Source: Parietaria judaica
Taxonomy: Eukaryota > Streptophyta > Magnoliopsida > Rosales > Urticaceae
Direction: 5' to 3'
Length of the DNA: 64,000 nt
Assembly (NCBI GenBank): GCA_954871525.1
Contig: OX940864.1
Span: forward strand, 16,300,001-16,364,000
The notes under the pieces: model-generated
Seen by the model: the letters and a program-made list of their open reading frames with translations, nothing else
The model's database searches: none
What the model was told of the DNA's origin: nothing
Shown here: one piece after another, positions 22,812 to 35,685 of the stretch
Numbering within the stretch: position 1 is the stretch's first letter
How the letters are laid out: every line of letters starts with the position of its first letter
Translations under genes and position numbers: made by a program

Positions 22812-23447
22812 AGGGTTAATTGCGGCAAAAATGCCCAACCTTTGGTCAAATTCTCTGCTGTGTATACAACCTCCGTAAATGGCGGCAAAAGTACCTAAAC
22901 TTGGCATTTGGGAGTTGACCGAGAAAATCTGCCTATGTGGCAACCAGCCTTTGCCACGCGGCATGCCACATGGCACTTGGCCGCCACGTGGCATGCCACG
23001 TAATTATTATTATTTAAATAATTTTTTTAAAAAAATATTTTTATTTTTAAACAATTTTTTTTTAATAAATTTTTTTTTTCAATAATAACAAATAATGAAT
23101 ATTTAAATTTAAATATTCATTGTTGGTTATAATTATTTATTTTTAAAAAAGTGGGTAGAACGAAATAAAAATCACCGCACACGGTTCACTTGAACTCCGT
23201 TTCCGATCCGGTTCACGCGTCGAATAAAATTGTTTAATATGTTTACTAATAATAATAACTAATAAACACATACAAATTGTTTAAAAAGTCAAGATATAAT
23301 TAAATACACACCCCTTATTCAAAAAGAAAAAAAATAGTAGTCATATTTATATTTAACAAAAAAATATTTTTATTTGTTTGCATGATATTTTTTGTGTTTG
23401 CATTTTACAATAATAATAATTGTTTAATATGTAAAATTATTATTAAA
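22812..23447. mobile_element. MITE-like element or fragment (GGTTAATTGCGGCAAAAATG family)
   Basis: The left end AGGGTTAATTGCGGCAAAAA is the approximate reverse complement of the right end of the related piece at 24275-24672. CCACGTGG palindromes (G-box cores) repeat inside. The right border was not found. Confidence 0.4.
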
Positions 23448-24745
23448 TTATAGAGATTTAACTGTACTTGTTATTATAAGATTCAATAAACTATTTTAAA
23501 ATTAATATAAAATACATTAATATTTTAAATATCATTTTTATTTGATCTCGATATTAATTGATATTATTAGATTATTATTTATGAATATAATTTATTTATT
23601 ATTGTAATATTAATTTATATTTTTGATATGTTAATATTCTAATTTAAAATTGATGATTAAAATATATTATACTTTTGAATCAGAATAGAATTATAAATTT
23701 TGTATGTACTTAAAAAACCGAAATTAAAATTATCGTCCCGTATTTTTTAAGACTATGTTTTAAATTAAATTGAATTATAACCAATAACATGAAGATAACA
23801 AAAAGTCCGGTTCTGTTTTTTAATATATTAATAAACATGACTATCTGGAATTTCAGAAAATAAAATTAGGATTACCAATTCTGAATAAAATTTAAACTAG
23901 AACTACGAATTCTAAAAATTTCTTAAATTCATAATTTTAAACAGAATGAAATCATCACTAACGACAAAAACTCCTTGACCTCTAAGTTATCATATATTCC
24001 TTGACCTGTAAGCTAGAACCATATTCTATGTATTTTTTACATCAAATTGAAAATTTCTTAATTTAATAGTCCTATAAAGTATAAACATTAGGCTACAAAA
24101 TATATATTTAAACTAGAGCTAAAATCCAAGGATGTTTATGTCATCTGTGCAAAAAGCGAGTTCGGAAAGCCAGGAGGGATGACTGGGCCGTCCTTCCCAA
24201 CGTGTGGATGTCAGTAGTGAAAAGACTCTTTTATTCTTGCTCCCAAACACTTTGTAAACAAAATACTATTACTATTTTATTTTTATTTATATATAAAAAC
24301 ATATTTTTAAAATTATTTGATTATATTTAATATGTGTAAAAAAATAAAAATAAAAATATTTTTTATGGGAAATATTTTCTTTTAAATATATTAAAACTAA
24401 TAATTTTTAAGTAATTATTTGATTATTTAAAAAATAACAAGTACATATCTTATAAAATTATTTGATCATGTTTGATATACGTAAAAATAAATAAAAACAT
24501 ATTGACCAACGGAAAAGAAAAAATTAAAAAAATATCTTTTATTTTCTTAAAATGTCACGTGGCGGCAAAAGTACCTAACCTTTGGCCACGTGGCAGGCCA
24601 CATAAGACAGCCTAACGGCCACGTACCTATCGGAGAATATTGATAAAAGTTGGGTATTTTTACTGCAATTAACCCCTATATGTATTGACGTTTTCGCCGC
24701 TAAAATTATTGTAAATGATTAGAGGTTCCGGGGTAATTACAATTA
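23448..24745. repeat. AT-rich block, copy B, interrupted by a MITE-like piece
   Basis: Second copy of 21763-22811. The match breaks at about 24275 and resumes at 24673 (TATGTATTGACGTTTTCGCC). Confidence 0.65.
24275..24672. mobile_element. MITE-like insertion inside copy B
   Basis: The piece splits copy B and ends GTATTTTTACTGCAATTAACC. It carries GGCGGCAAAAGTACCTAACC and CCACGTGGC motifs shared with 22812. The left end is degenerate, so the exact insertion point is approximate. Confidence 0.45.
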
Positions 24746-25480
24746 TTTTTTAATTACGAAAATACATTTTTATGAAAATAAAGGACTATTACGTAATATA
24801 ATCAGATATGCTATTTGCCTAAAATGGTCCGACAACAAGAGTCTATAGATTACATGCCTTCAAAGCGATTGATCATTGATGTATGATTAGTTACACTGTT
24901 TATCCACATTTAGTCTTATTAACTGAAATTCTTTTTTTTTTTAATTAATTTAAATCGGACCAAGTTATTATTATAAATTTTAGCTTTAAATTTGTTAAAA
25001 ATTATAACAAATTTAGATGGTCGAATTTCGAATCTTATAATAATGTTAAAATTGTAAAATTGCACATAATTTATGAAATATGGCTATTTTATTGGCTAAC
25101 ATGGCAAGTAGATATTGTTTATCTTAATGTATGCGTTTTTTAAAAATTGATTCCCTTAGTTTAATAATACTTGTAATATATATATTTTAACAAAGAGATC
25201 GAGTTGAAAATTTTCATTGAAAAAGTAAAAAAACCCCACAAATCTCTATTTACTTCATTTTATAATGTATTAATGTATTTGTTCCACTTCCACTATTAAA
25301 GTATGAATAGCATAAAAAAAAAATAGTACCATAAAAAAAAAGTTTGAGCTAAATAAATAGTAAATGCAAGTAGTTACTAGCTAGCTAGTACATTTTGTTT
25401 TGTTTAATAATATATTAATTAAATTTTTTGGTTAATAATAATAAAAAGAAATAGATAAAATATTACGATTACGCCATCGA
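24746..25480. promoter_or_regulatory. CTR1 upstream region
   Basis: AT-rich DNA without genes. A CT-rich leader follows from about 25490 up to the upstream ORF. No specific promoter element is called. Confidence 0.35.
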
Positions 25481-25609
25481 ATAAAATCCCACCGCTTTCT
25501 CTCTCTTTCTCTCCGACAAGCGAATTGTAGAGCGAGAAACGCCAAAACTTAAAGAAAATCCAAAGACTTTTAGAGAGAGAAACTCTGAGATTTCTTCCTC
25601 TCTTCAACA

Positions 25610-25651
25610 ATGGCGGGCTTTAGGGTTTCTTCGTGCCCTGGGGTTTTGTGA
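25610..25651 (+). CDS. Upstream ORF (13 codons) in the CTR1 leader
   Basis: An ATG in a strong context (AACAATGGCG) opens a frame of 13 codons (MAGFRVSSCPGVL) that ends with TGA at 25649-25651, 33 bases before the CTR1 ATG. Its start context is better than that of the main start (CCCCATGGAA). Whether it is in the mRNA depends on the transcription start, which I cannot see. If transcribed it would lower CTR1 translation or require re-initiation. Confidence 0.5.
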   Translation: MAGFRVSSCPGVL

Positions 25652-25684
25652 CGCCTCGGACTCCACGGCCTGCAGCGAATCCCC

Positions 25685-27848
25685 ATGGAAATGCCTGGTA
25701 GGAGATCCAACTACTCTCTCCTCGGCCAAGTCGACGACGACCACTTCGCCGGAGGAGCCTCCTTCTACGACTCCGTCTCCGCCGACAAGACCACCAACAA
25801 GCTCAAGCCCGACCGAGGCTTCGATTGGGAATCGGCCGCCGATCACAGAGGGAATCGGATCGGGAACGCGTACGCCTCGTCGGGGATCGGGCTCCAGAGG
25901 CAGTCGAGTGGGAGTAGCTACGGAGAGAGCTCGCTCTCCGGAGAGTACTACGCACCGGCGCTCTCCGCCGCGGCCGAGATCGACGGGTATCTCCCGGAGG
26001 ACGCGTTCAAAATTGGCGGCGGCAGGAACGGCGATGGCGGAGGAGGAGGGAGCGGGACTGTAGGCGGATCGTCGTCGTCGGGGAAGAGCTGGGCGCAGCA
26101 GACGGAGGAGAGCTACCAGTTGCAGCTGGCACTGGCGCTCCGGCTGTCGTCGTACGCCACTTGCGCCGACGATCCCAATTTCTTGGATCCGGTGCCGGAC
26201 GAACTGGCAATTCGGTCTTCGTCGTCGCCGAGCTCCGTTGAGGCCATTTCGCATCGGTTTTGGGTAAGTGAGCTTAGCTGAGGCCTTGCTATTTGATTTG
26301 TTTCTTCTTCTTTGGATTGGAATTTGATTTTCCTCATTGTGATCGTCATCATTGAAGTGAATATTTTGCAATTTAGGATTTTATGTGTTTTGGAATCGGG
26401 AACTTAGCGAAGAATAGGGATTGAAAAGCTCTTGAAGCGTTGGAATATTATCTACACTTAGCATCAGATAAGGATGTCTTGGTCTGTATATCACTTTGAT
26501 TATAGGTGCTCAATTACCAAACATTGCATAGTATAGTGAACTCGGAGGATGTTTCCAACTTTGGCATAGCTCTACCGTGTAAACAGACGAGGATTCTTGA
26601 ATGCAGGTCGTTTTTCTTAGCGGGTTGAGAAGTTCTTTTTGTTCTGTTTTCTCTATACGTGCTATATTGCGATGAGCTACATTTCTTTCTAGCCTTTATA
26701 AGTTCCGAAACACGCATGATCTCTAGCTTCTGTGTTAGTAATCGTAGGAAGTTATTAGTAATTTAGGTAGTAAGTAAATGGGATGCATATCTATACAGAT
26801 ATAGAGTAAATACCCATAAGTCATTTGACATAAGTGTGTCCGACAATGGGATTTGAAAAATGTATTGTTGCTTCAAAACCGCTGTCCGACAATGGGATTT
26901 GAAAAATGTATTGTTGCTTCAAAACCGCTGCTATGTGCTGTCTTTTTATTTATTTATTTCAGAAGATGAATTCCATGTTTTAGAAGATAATCTCGTCTCA
27001 CTGAACATTAATTAAAGAATATCCTTACGTAGTTATGAATTTGTGGGATTTTTTCTCTCTCTCTTACAATGCGTCAGGTCAATGGCTGCCTCTCGTACTT
27101 TGACCAAGTTCCCGATGGCTTTTATGTAATTCATGGAATGGATCCGTATATATGGTCGATGTGCACTGATATGCAAGAGAGTGGTCGTATCCCAACACTT
27201 GAATCGCTGAAGTCTGTTGACTTTAGCATCGGTTCATCAATTGAAACAGTTCTAGTAGATAAACGGAGCGATCCCGGTTTGAAGGAACTGCACAACAGAG
27301 TCCTCGGTGTTTCTTCTAGTTGCAAGACAAAAAAAGAGGTTGTAGATCAGCTCGCGAAGCTCGTATGTATTCGCATGGGGTAAGATCTTTGCACTTTTGA
27401 GATTTCCTTTTTAACTGAAACCAGTAACACCGTTTTCTTCACATGGTTAAAACTGGTTTTGGGTTGTCAGTTTCTCTAATTCAAAACTGGAGCCAATTTT
27501 ATTCCTTGAAACCGATACAAAATCCGGTCTTCAAGAAAATAACAATAAAAACTATCTAAGTTTGTTTTTTCATGTATCCAAACAACATGTCCAAAACTCC
27601 ACTGTTTACACTCCAAATTAACATGTTTAAATCCAATGTCCAATTGAAAATAACATTTTGTTTACCAATCCTTAACCTAAAACTAGTAAGAAGCACTAAA
27701 ATAATTTTCAAAAAAACCGGTCACTAGTTTTAGGCGTTATCCAAAAACCAATTCTGGAAAAGAACTGGTCACATGGAGTTTGATCTCAAAACTGTTCTTT
27801 TCCGATTTCCGATATAAATCTTTCAACTGTAAATTTATTCTACTCTAT

Positions 27849-27887
<39 letters not shown>

Positions 27888-30848
27888 CTGCCTCTTTCTT
27901 TGTGTCGCAAGGGGTCTAGCTTCGTCAGGAGAAGGAAGCTTGGTTTCAGCCTGGAGGGACGGCAGTGATGATCTGAAAGAGTGCTTAGGATCTGTAGTCG
28001 TTCCAATAGGCAGTCTTTCCATCGGTCTCTGCAGACATCGCTCTTTGCTCTTTAAGGTGAGGTTCTGAATTCGTGTGAATTGTCAATGTATAGACACACA
28101 CACACGTATATATATGTATTAATATTAAATGGTTGGTTAAAAGTACGTATGCTTTCTAAATATGGTTGCATATAGTAATTTTTTAAATGTTCTTATAAAA
28201 CCCAATGTAATGAAAGCAGGCTTGTATATGCATTATTAATAGAATAAAATTACACATGGTTGGTATGCTTTTCAAATGTGGTTGCATTGCATATAGTTAT
28301 GTTTGAATGCACTAGATATACATACGTATATTTTCTTGAGTGTGACGTCATATTTAAACCGTACGTGAATGAATGCATGCGTGTAAACTTTTTGATGTTA
28401 TGTATATATGTTTTCGTGAATTCTATAATATTTCTAACCATTCACTTTCCTAACATGGTTTCTGCAGGTCTTAGCTGACACAATTGACTTGCCATGTCGA
28501 ATTGCCAAGGGATGTAAATATTGTACGAGAGATGATGCTTCCTCGTGCCTTGTCCGCTTTACGCTTGATAAGTAAGATTTTACACTGGTTTCTGATTTCT
28601 TGAGGAAGAGATTAGTAGAAAATATTAATTACAAGACAAGAGAAAGAGATTAGAAAATATTAATTACAGTCACATGTACAGATTTGTTAGTATTAGTGCT
28701 CTTGAATTGAATTGGTGTTTTGCAGTCATTGTATTCTAGTTCTTTTACATTTATTAACATTTTGGATCTTTTCTGTGTTGTATTCACCCTATATATAATC
28801 TTTTTTCAACACATATGTTTTTCAACTTCTGTTTTGGATATTGTAATTTTTATTATCTTGGTACTGGCTTATTTTATTTCCGTGCTAATGGCATCTCATA
28901 GTGTTATTTTTAATTGTTTTATTGAAATTTCAGCTATATTGCTCTTGAAATGGCGTTGTTGTGTTTTGGCTTTTAATCATGATATTATTGTAGTAACATT
29001 TTGATTTTTTTTCTGTGCTCTATTGACCTTATCTTCTTATTTTCCTTTTTTTTTTCTTTCACTTTTCATTTTTATATTTAAAGTTTTTATCAACTTATCG
29101 TTGACTTGTGACAGTTGTAATGGCATCTCATGGTGTTAAGTTTTACTTATTTCAGGGAGTATTTAGTGGATTTAATTGGACATCCAGGTCAATTATGCGA
29201 GCCTGATTCCTTGCTCAATGGCCCATCGTCCATCTCGATCTCTTCACCTTTGCGCTTTCCCCGAGTCAAACCAGTTGAACCGGCCATTGATTTTGGGTCA
29301 CTTGCGAAACAGTATTTCTCAGATAGTCAATCACTCAATCTGGTGTTCGATGAAGCTTCCTCAGGTAAATTTTTGGTTTCAGATTTTTTTTTTTTTAAAG
29401 TGAAATATGTTATGTCTTAAAAAAAAAAAACTTTCATGTGTGGGTCATTGCCTAATTTGATTTACTCGATAGGCTGGTTTAGAACAGCAAGTGTTGGTGA
29501 TTTTTTTTTTTCTCTTAAAATATATTTATCAGATCTCATATGCCCAGGTTACATTCATGTCCTTAAGTTGGGTTTTTATATTTGCCTTATTTTTCAGTGA
29601 AAACTAGGATCTGGGAAAATATATAATAATAATTGTGTTTCTTGTGTGCGACTAAACTAAGAAAAGAAAAAATAGTACAGCTAATAGTACAGAGTAAAAA
29701 AACTTGGTTCTCGTTGGCTCTAATTTACATCTGATTTCTACTCAATTAGGAGACTCATTGACACTAATTTATATCTGATTCCTATTAAAAAGAGCCTTAT
29801 TTACGCTAACTTACAACTAATCTACTTATACATCATAGTAGCAGACTAATATATTTGAGAGAATTGACCATATATTCTGAAATAATATAACCAATTAAAT
29901 GGAGATTTTCAACACTTCCATCACAGGACCTGGTACTGATGAAGAAAGCCACCGGTATCCCATGTTTCCCAAGTCATACGACAGAAAGGGCTCTGATGCT
30001 AACAACTTATTACCAATGCCGGGTCAAAATGACGACTCAACACGACCTGGAAAAGCTATCCGAGATAGTCCGAGAAATTCCTTAAAGTCAACGGTCAAAG
30101 ATCCCCCAGTTGCGCATTCACCACACATTCCTAAACCAAGTAATCATTTTACATTTGACGTAGAGGATTTGGATATTCCTTGGGCTGATCTGGATATCAA
30201 AGAGAGAATTGGAGCAGGTATTTCCCATATTTATCTCCCACTTACAAAACCCATTATTTATTTATAAACTATGGATATGTCTCTGTAATCTCAAAGGGCT
30301 TATAACACATATTTTAGTAGGGTGTGCTAAGAAGCTTCTCTATATTTTTGTTTTTTGTTTTCAGGTTCTTTCGGAACCGTTCATCGTGCTGATTGGCATG
30401 GCTCGGTGAGCACTTGTAGACTCTGGACTCTTCTATTTTTTGATAATCTGGAAATACTTTCATCATGTTATATTTATAAGTTTTGTGCATTTTTATGCTT
30501 AGTGTTTCTTTGGTTATTACATAATTTCTAGTCTATATTATCGGCATGTTCCAAATCTGCAATTGGTGGTTGTATATGCATTTCATTCATATTCTGCGCC
30601 TTAGTTTGCTTTCATGTCCATTTGGATGTTGTGCTCTGTTTTTCTGTACGTGTTTGTAAGGCCTTGAATTTTTTTTTGGACAACAGGAAGTTGCAGTGAA
30701 GATTCTCATGGAACAAGACTTTCATCCCGAGCGCTTCAATGAATTTTTGAGGGAGGTTAGTATGGGAGTAACTTGAAAAAGATCATATTTTGGAGCCAGC
30801 ATGTTTTTTATTTTGTAGAATTATAGGAAATAGATATAAATTATGCCC

Positions 30849-30918
<70 letters not shown>

Positions 30919-31502
30919 TGATTATATCGATAGAGATTAGCTATAGACATTAGTTTTCTAATTTTATATTTCCTTGTTTAATTTGAGACATGTCTTTAAG
31001 ACTTAATTTGTATATGCTTCTTTTTTGGTAGGTTGCGATAATGAAAAGGCTACGACATCCGAATATTGTTCTCTTTATGGGTGCTGTCACGCAGCCACCG
31101 AACTTGTCAATAGTCACTGAATATTTATCAAGGTTTTGGAATTTATTGTAAACAAAATTCAATATATATATATATGAAAAGGCATGCAAGTTTCTTATTG
31201 CTTAATTGTTTTTGCTGCTGCAGAGGAAGCTTGTATAGGCTCTTACACAAACCCGGGGCAAGAGAGATGTTGGATGAGAGGCGTCGGTTGAGTATGGCTT
31301 ACGACGTGGTATATATTTACTTCAATTTACAATGTGCTTTTTTGTTTTTCTATTAGAGTTCTGTTCAGCAAATATTAATTTTACATTTATTATCTGCACA
31401 GGCGAAGGGAATGAATTATCTTCATAAACGTAACCCCCCCATTGTTCATCGTGATTTAAAGTCGCCGAATCTTCTGGTTGACAAGAAATATACTGTGAAG
31501 GT

Positions 31503-31558
<56 letters not shown>

Positions 31559-32605
31559 TTAATGGTCTTGTTTTATTGTTTTTCCTAACATTTTCCCTTT
31601 TTCTTAGGTGTGCGATTTTGGTCTTTCGCGTCTTAAAGCAAACACTTTCCTTTCATCAAAGTCTGCTGCTGGGACTGTGAGTATTTATATTAAGCCGGAG
31701 TTTATTCTTCTAGTCGCCAATCTGACGTGATTTAAGGACTTTTATTTGTTTGTTTGTTTATTTTATTTATCTTCATCTTACAGCCGGAATGGATGGCCCC
31801 GGAAGTTCTCCGTGACGAACCATCAAATGAGAAGTCTGATGTTTACAGCTTTGGGATTATATTGTGGGAAATAGCCACGCTTCAACAACCATGGGGTAAT
31901 TTAAATCCCGCACAGGTCAGTTGATCAAGATGTTCGAAATACAATTTTGTTTATGTGTGTGTGTGTGGAAATCGATTATTACACCAAAAACCGAATTACT
32001 AATAACCGATTATCCGAAGTATTCAGGTTTTAATCAGTTTCAGTTTTTTTTTTCCTCGATTTTTATCTACTCTGGTTTTTCAATTTGTATTTGGCGGTCT
32101 ATGTGAAAAGCAGTTTACACTCAAACATTGTATCTCGGAACAGAACTAAGCTCGCTGTCGAACTGGTTTGGATTCGGTTTTTATTTGGGTTTGTAAGCTT
32201 GACTTCTCCTCTCTATAGGTCGTGGCAGCCGTTGGATTTAGGAACAAAAGGCTCGAGATTCCCCGTGATTTGAACCCTCAGGTTGCTTCATTAATTGAGG
32301 TTTGCTGGGCCAAGTAAGTTTGAGTCTCCAATTTTCATCTGTTAAGACTTTTGTTTGCGCACAAATTAATGTATATTAATTATATATATATATGATATTT
32401 GATCAAAAATCCTATTTCTTTTATGTTAAAATTAAACTGTAAATTGATAACTGGTGACTGATTACATAATTAAATTGCTTTAACCTTGTTTCTCAGTGAG
32501 CCATGGAAAAGACCGTCATTTGCGAGTATCATGGAAACGTTGAGGCCGTTGATCAAACCTACAACGCCTCAACCGGGTCTTGCGGATATGCAATTGCTGA
32601 CCTGA
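25685..32605 (+). CDS. CTR1: CTR1, Raf-like serine/threonine protein kinase (ethylene response repressor)
   Basis: The gene encodes 809 residues in 15 exons: 25685-26263, 27078-27379, 27912-28056, 28468-28571, 29156-29364, 29927-30217, 30365-30405, 30687-30755, 31032-31132, 31224-31308, 31402-31500, 31608-31676, 31784-31915, 32219-32313, 32497-32605. All borders are GT-AG and phases join without a break. The start [15 protein letters not shown] matches known CTR1 proteins. A Gly/Ser-rich amino terminus precedes the EDR1/CTR1 regulatory domain ([20 protein letters not shown] to about residue 400). The kinase domain has IGAGSFGTV (541-549), VAVK562, HRD660LK, D678FG and GTPEWMAPE, all intact. 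Family role: sits with ethylene receptors at the ER and phosphorylates EIN2, blocking ethylene signalling without hormone. AT microsatellites lie in introns 2, 8 and 11. Confidence 0.96.
26838..26929 (+). repeat. 46-bp tandem duplication in CTR1 intron 1
   Basis: Two identical units beginning GTCCGACAATGGGATTTG at 26838 and 26884. Confidence 0.9.
27852..27886. repeat. (AT)n microsatellite in CTR1 intron 2
   Basis: About 17 AT units, ending 25 bases before the exon 3 acceptor. Confidence 0.9.
30855..30916. repeat. (AT)n microsatellite in CTR1 intron 8
   Basis: About 31 AT units. The CTR1 pseudogene begins immediately after the equivalent of this tract, suggesting the tract was the breakpoint. 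Confidence 0.9.
31507..31553. repeat. (AT)n microsatellite in CTR1 intron 11
   Basis: About 23 AT units next to the exon 11 donor. The pseudogene has the same tract at 54327-54373. Confidence 0.9.
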
Positions 32606-33633
32606 TTGTTCAGTTAGTCTATTGTTGATGCACATACCACACCATTCTTATCTCATTTCATAACTGGCGGGACCCATGCTGTTCATAATATTCAGATACT
32701 CGCAGGTGCGTATCTCTCGGCCCATAAACTTATAGCATTTTCTCCCACCAGTAGATTTCTCCTCTAATCGTATAAAGTTTGATAATATTTGTCAAATTTT
32801 ATCGACATTTTTTAGCCGTGCTCTTATTTACTGCTTTTGAGATGTAAATGTGGTAGGATCAATTAACAATGTCTCCAGCTCTCTAAGTAAACACACACAA
32901 TACATATGTATATATATGTCTGAAGTCATTATCATATTAGTGTTTTTTTTTTTTTCCATATAAAATGTAGCTGATATGTAATTTGGGGTTTTTGGTTTCA
33001 GAGTGATTTTTTCTTGTCAATTAGACCCCGCGAAGAAAAAAGAGAATGAAAGAGAGAAGCTGTAATTTTTTTTTTGATTTAGATTAATTTTTGAAATTTT
33101 GTATGTAAAAAACATAATAGATGAGCTAATGAGAAGCACCATGTTCTTCATATATTTTGTTTGACTTAATCCGCAAAATCAATTTTGAATGGAATAGCTA
33201 AGCCTAAAATCCCCAAAAGCCTTCTTACCATTGTCGCTTTACTGGGTTTAATCGTGATTACTGAAAACTTGTTCGATTGAGATGCTATTCTTCTGATCAT
33301 AGGAAGTTCCATACACGGTTTTGTGGAGTCCAACCCACAATTATATTACAGCTTGTCGTCAATTTTGGTTTCCCAGAGATCGGAGTTCATCACAAACATA
33401 AGGACTTTAATTTGTGAGATTAATAAGACAGAAAGGCAAATGTTCTCAAGTTTAGGCAAAATTAATGATTATGTACTTAAATTTTATTTTTTTAAATATT
33501 AAAATATTAAGTAAAAAAGTTTTGAGTTTTTCGTTTCGATCATGTCACTATGTAATTATGTTATTTTTTAGTGACAAAATGTGAACGGAAAATACAAGTT
33601 TAACGTTTTTACTCGACTTGAGTACTTTTTTAC
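32606..33633 (+). other. CTR1 3' untranslated and downstream region
   Basis: No further coding. The part 32754-33135 reappears at 40607-40985, and its core is also found at the end of the pseudogene (55123-55213). The rest is AT-rich intergenic DNA. Confidence 0.6.
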
Positions 33634-34708
33634 CATGGTTTTAAATATCGGGATATGTCGTCGATATATCTACGATGTGCCCAAAAAATAAGAAATGCGA
33701 TACGATATTCCAGGAATTTCGCTGTCGTTTTCCGTTATATCGAGATATGTCGTTGGTTTGCCCTTCATCTTTCGTTCGTGTCGTTTAGCACAAAAACGAC
33801 GATATAAGGGTCGAACTTAGGAGAAAATAATAAAATAAGAATAAAGTTGTGGGTTCCACGATTTTGGTGTTTCAATTTTTAAATTGTGGGACCCACGTCC
33901 AATCCCAATCAAATCAATATAACGTCCAATCCCAATCAAATCAATATAACAAAACTCTTAAACGTATCCTTTACATTTTAAATTAATATTTAAGTTAACA
34001 ATTTTATTTTTCAACCGAGTCTTTTACATTAGTTTGATTTACTAAGTCTTTATTTTTGTCGTATACTATTAGAAAGTTATATCAAAGATAACATTAAGTT
34101 TTGAACCACAAAAACAAGCCCAAAATATATTTATACATAGATTAATATTAGAAGTTTATAATTTTATAATAATAAAATTATTAGATAAATATAATTAAAA
34201 CTTTTAAATTACAAAATAGATCATTTTGAACCAGTATAATTACGAGATGCACGTACAGACGTACCTGGCTAACGACGCTTCCGTGATCTTGTGGTATCAA
34301 TATTGTACCACGTTCGTCCAGCTTCTTCTGATTAGTATTTGTTACGGTTTCAGACTATTATATTCGTATTTGCATTTCGTACTTTATTGTTTGTACTTCG
34401 TAGTTTCTTGACATTATGTTATATTCTATGTTTGTATAACATTATGTGTTTTCATAATATTATGATTTATGATGTGTAATATTTATCGAATAGGTAATTT
34501 AGAAACTATATAGAAATACTAAAAATATGTTCCGAAATATCCGTCGATATTTCGATCGGCAAGCGATATGTCCGTGAAATAATGTGATATTCTCGGCAAG
34601 CGATATATCTTTTTCTTCAGATTAATCCATCGCCATGCCCGTCGGCAAGCGATATATCCGTAAAATGGAGAGTGCGAAACGATATCGATATCGATATTTA
34701 AAACCATG
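33634..34708. mobile_element. TIR element, MULE-like (about 1.08 kb, non-autonomous)
   Basis: The left end CATGGTTTTAAATATCGGGA is the near reverse complement of the right end CGATATCGATATTTAAAACC plus ATG. Subterminal CGGCAAGCGATATATCCGT motifs repeat several times near the right end. Flanks (CTTTTTTAC and CTTTTTAGT) suggest a worn 8-9-bp duplication. There is no transposase. Related sequence lies at about 41920-41995. Confidence 0.55.
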
Positions 34709-34864
34709 CTTTTTAGTTTTTACCGCCTAAACTAATGACCGTGATTTGTTTGACCCATAAACTCACAAGATCGACAAGTTCAAAGTTGGGCTTTCAATTA
34801 GGCTTTCAAAATGGGCTAAAATCCAACATTTCATCGCTTTCATCTCACCACTCTTCCGGCGATT
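34709..34864. other. Short intergenic stretch, nothing recognised
   Basis: Connects the TIR element to the GC-rich minisatellite. Confidence 0.4.
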
Positions 34865-35140
34865 GCTCTCATCGCGCGTCGCAATCTCCGGCGACCTCCG
34901 AGCAGTACAACTCCTCTTCCGGTGATCGCTCTCATCGCGCGTTCGCAATCTCCGGCGACCTCCGAGCGGTACAACTCCTCTTCCGGCGACCTCCGAGCGG
35001 TACAACTCTTCTTCCGGCGATCGCTCTCATCGCGCGTTCGCAATCTCCGGCGACCTCCGAGCGGTACAGCTCCTCTTCCGGCGATGGCGGCGACCTCCGA
35101 GCGATACAGCTCCTCTTCCGACGATCATTCTCATCGCGCG
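34865..35140 (+). repeat. GC-rich minisatellite (about 60-95-bp units)
   Basis: CTCATCGCGCGTTCGCAATC followed by TCCGGCGACCTCCGAGCGGT recurs three to four times with variable unit length (starts near 34868, 34931, 35026, 35131). The long open frames across it in several phases are a by-product of the repeat. Confidence 0.8.
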
Positions 35141-35631
35141 TGATACGGGTCCATGGTCCCCAGGATAGCTCCGTAACGGATGATACGTACGTGATTAAAA
35201 TACATTCTGGATAATGTTTAATCATTTGGCTAGACTTATAAAACTGAAAGGTCTGTGGCAGACGTCAGATAGTTTTATCGTCAGCGTGGCAAAAGTACCA
35301 TATCTTGGTACACGAAATTAACTGATAAAAGAAATTTAGAATTTAGATTTTATATCAGCACCATGTTGTTGGAAATTAAATTCTAAGCAACTTTGCTTTT
35401 TGAACCAAGTCATTTCGACTTACGGTTTGTGATTTATGGATTTTCAAAGTTTGTGCTTGGTTCGATAAACTATGAAATTAAATCACATGTCACGAATACC
35501 ATGACATTTTTATGTGTGATATTGAGATCAGGAATTATTAATATAATTTAATTATTTGTATTTAATTATTAATATCTTAATAATAATTAATTAATAATTA
35601 ATGGATTTATATTAATAAAAATATATATATA

Positions 35632-35685
<54 letters not shown>

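Noticed and set aside
25604..26371. 255-codon minus-strand ORF
   Set aside because: It is the antisense shadow of CTR1 exon 1, which has full homology and correct splice borders; the minus frame has no domain.
28720..29004. 94-codon hydrophobic ORF
   Set aside because: Lies wholly in CTR1 intron 4 and is T-rich intron sequence.
34735..35214. 159-codon plus-strand ORF
   Set aside because: It runs through the GC-rich minisatellite and into the truncated LTR; its length comes from the repeat and it has no domain.
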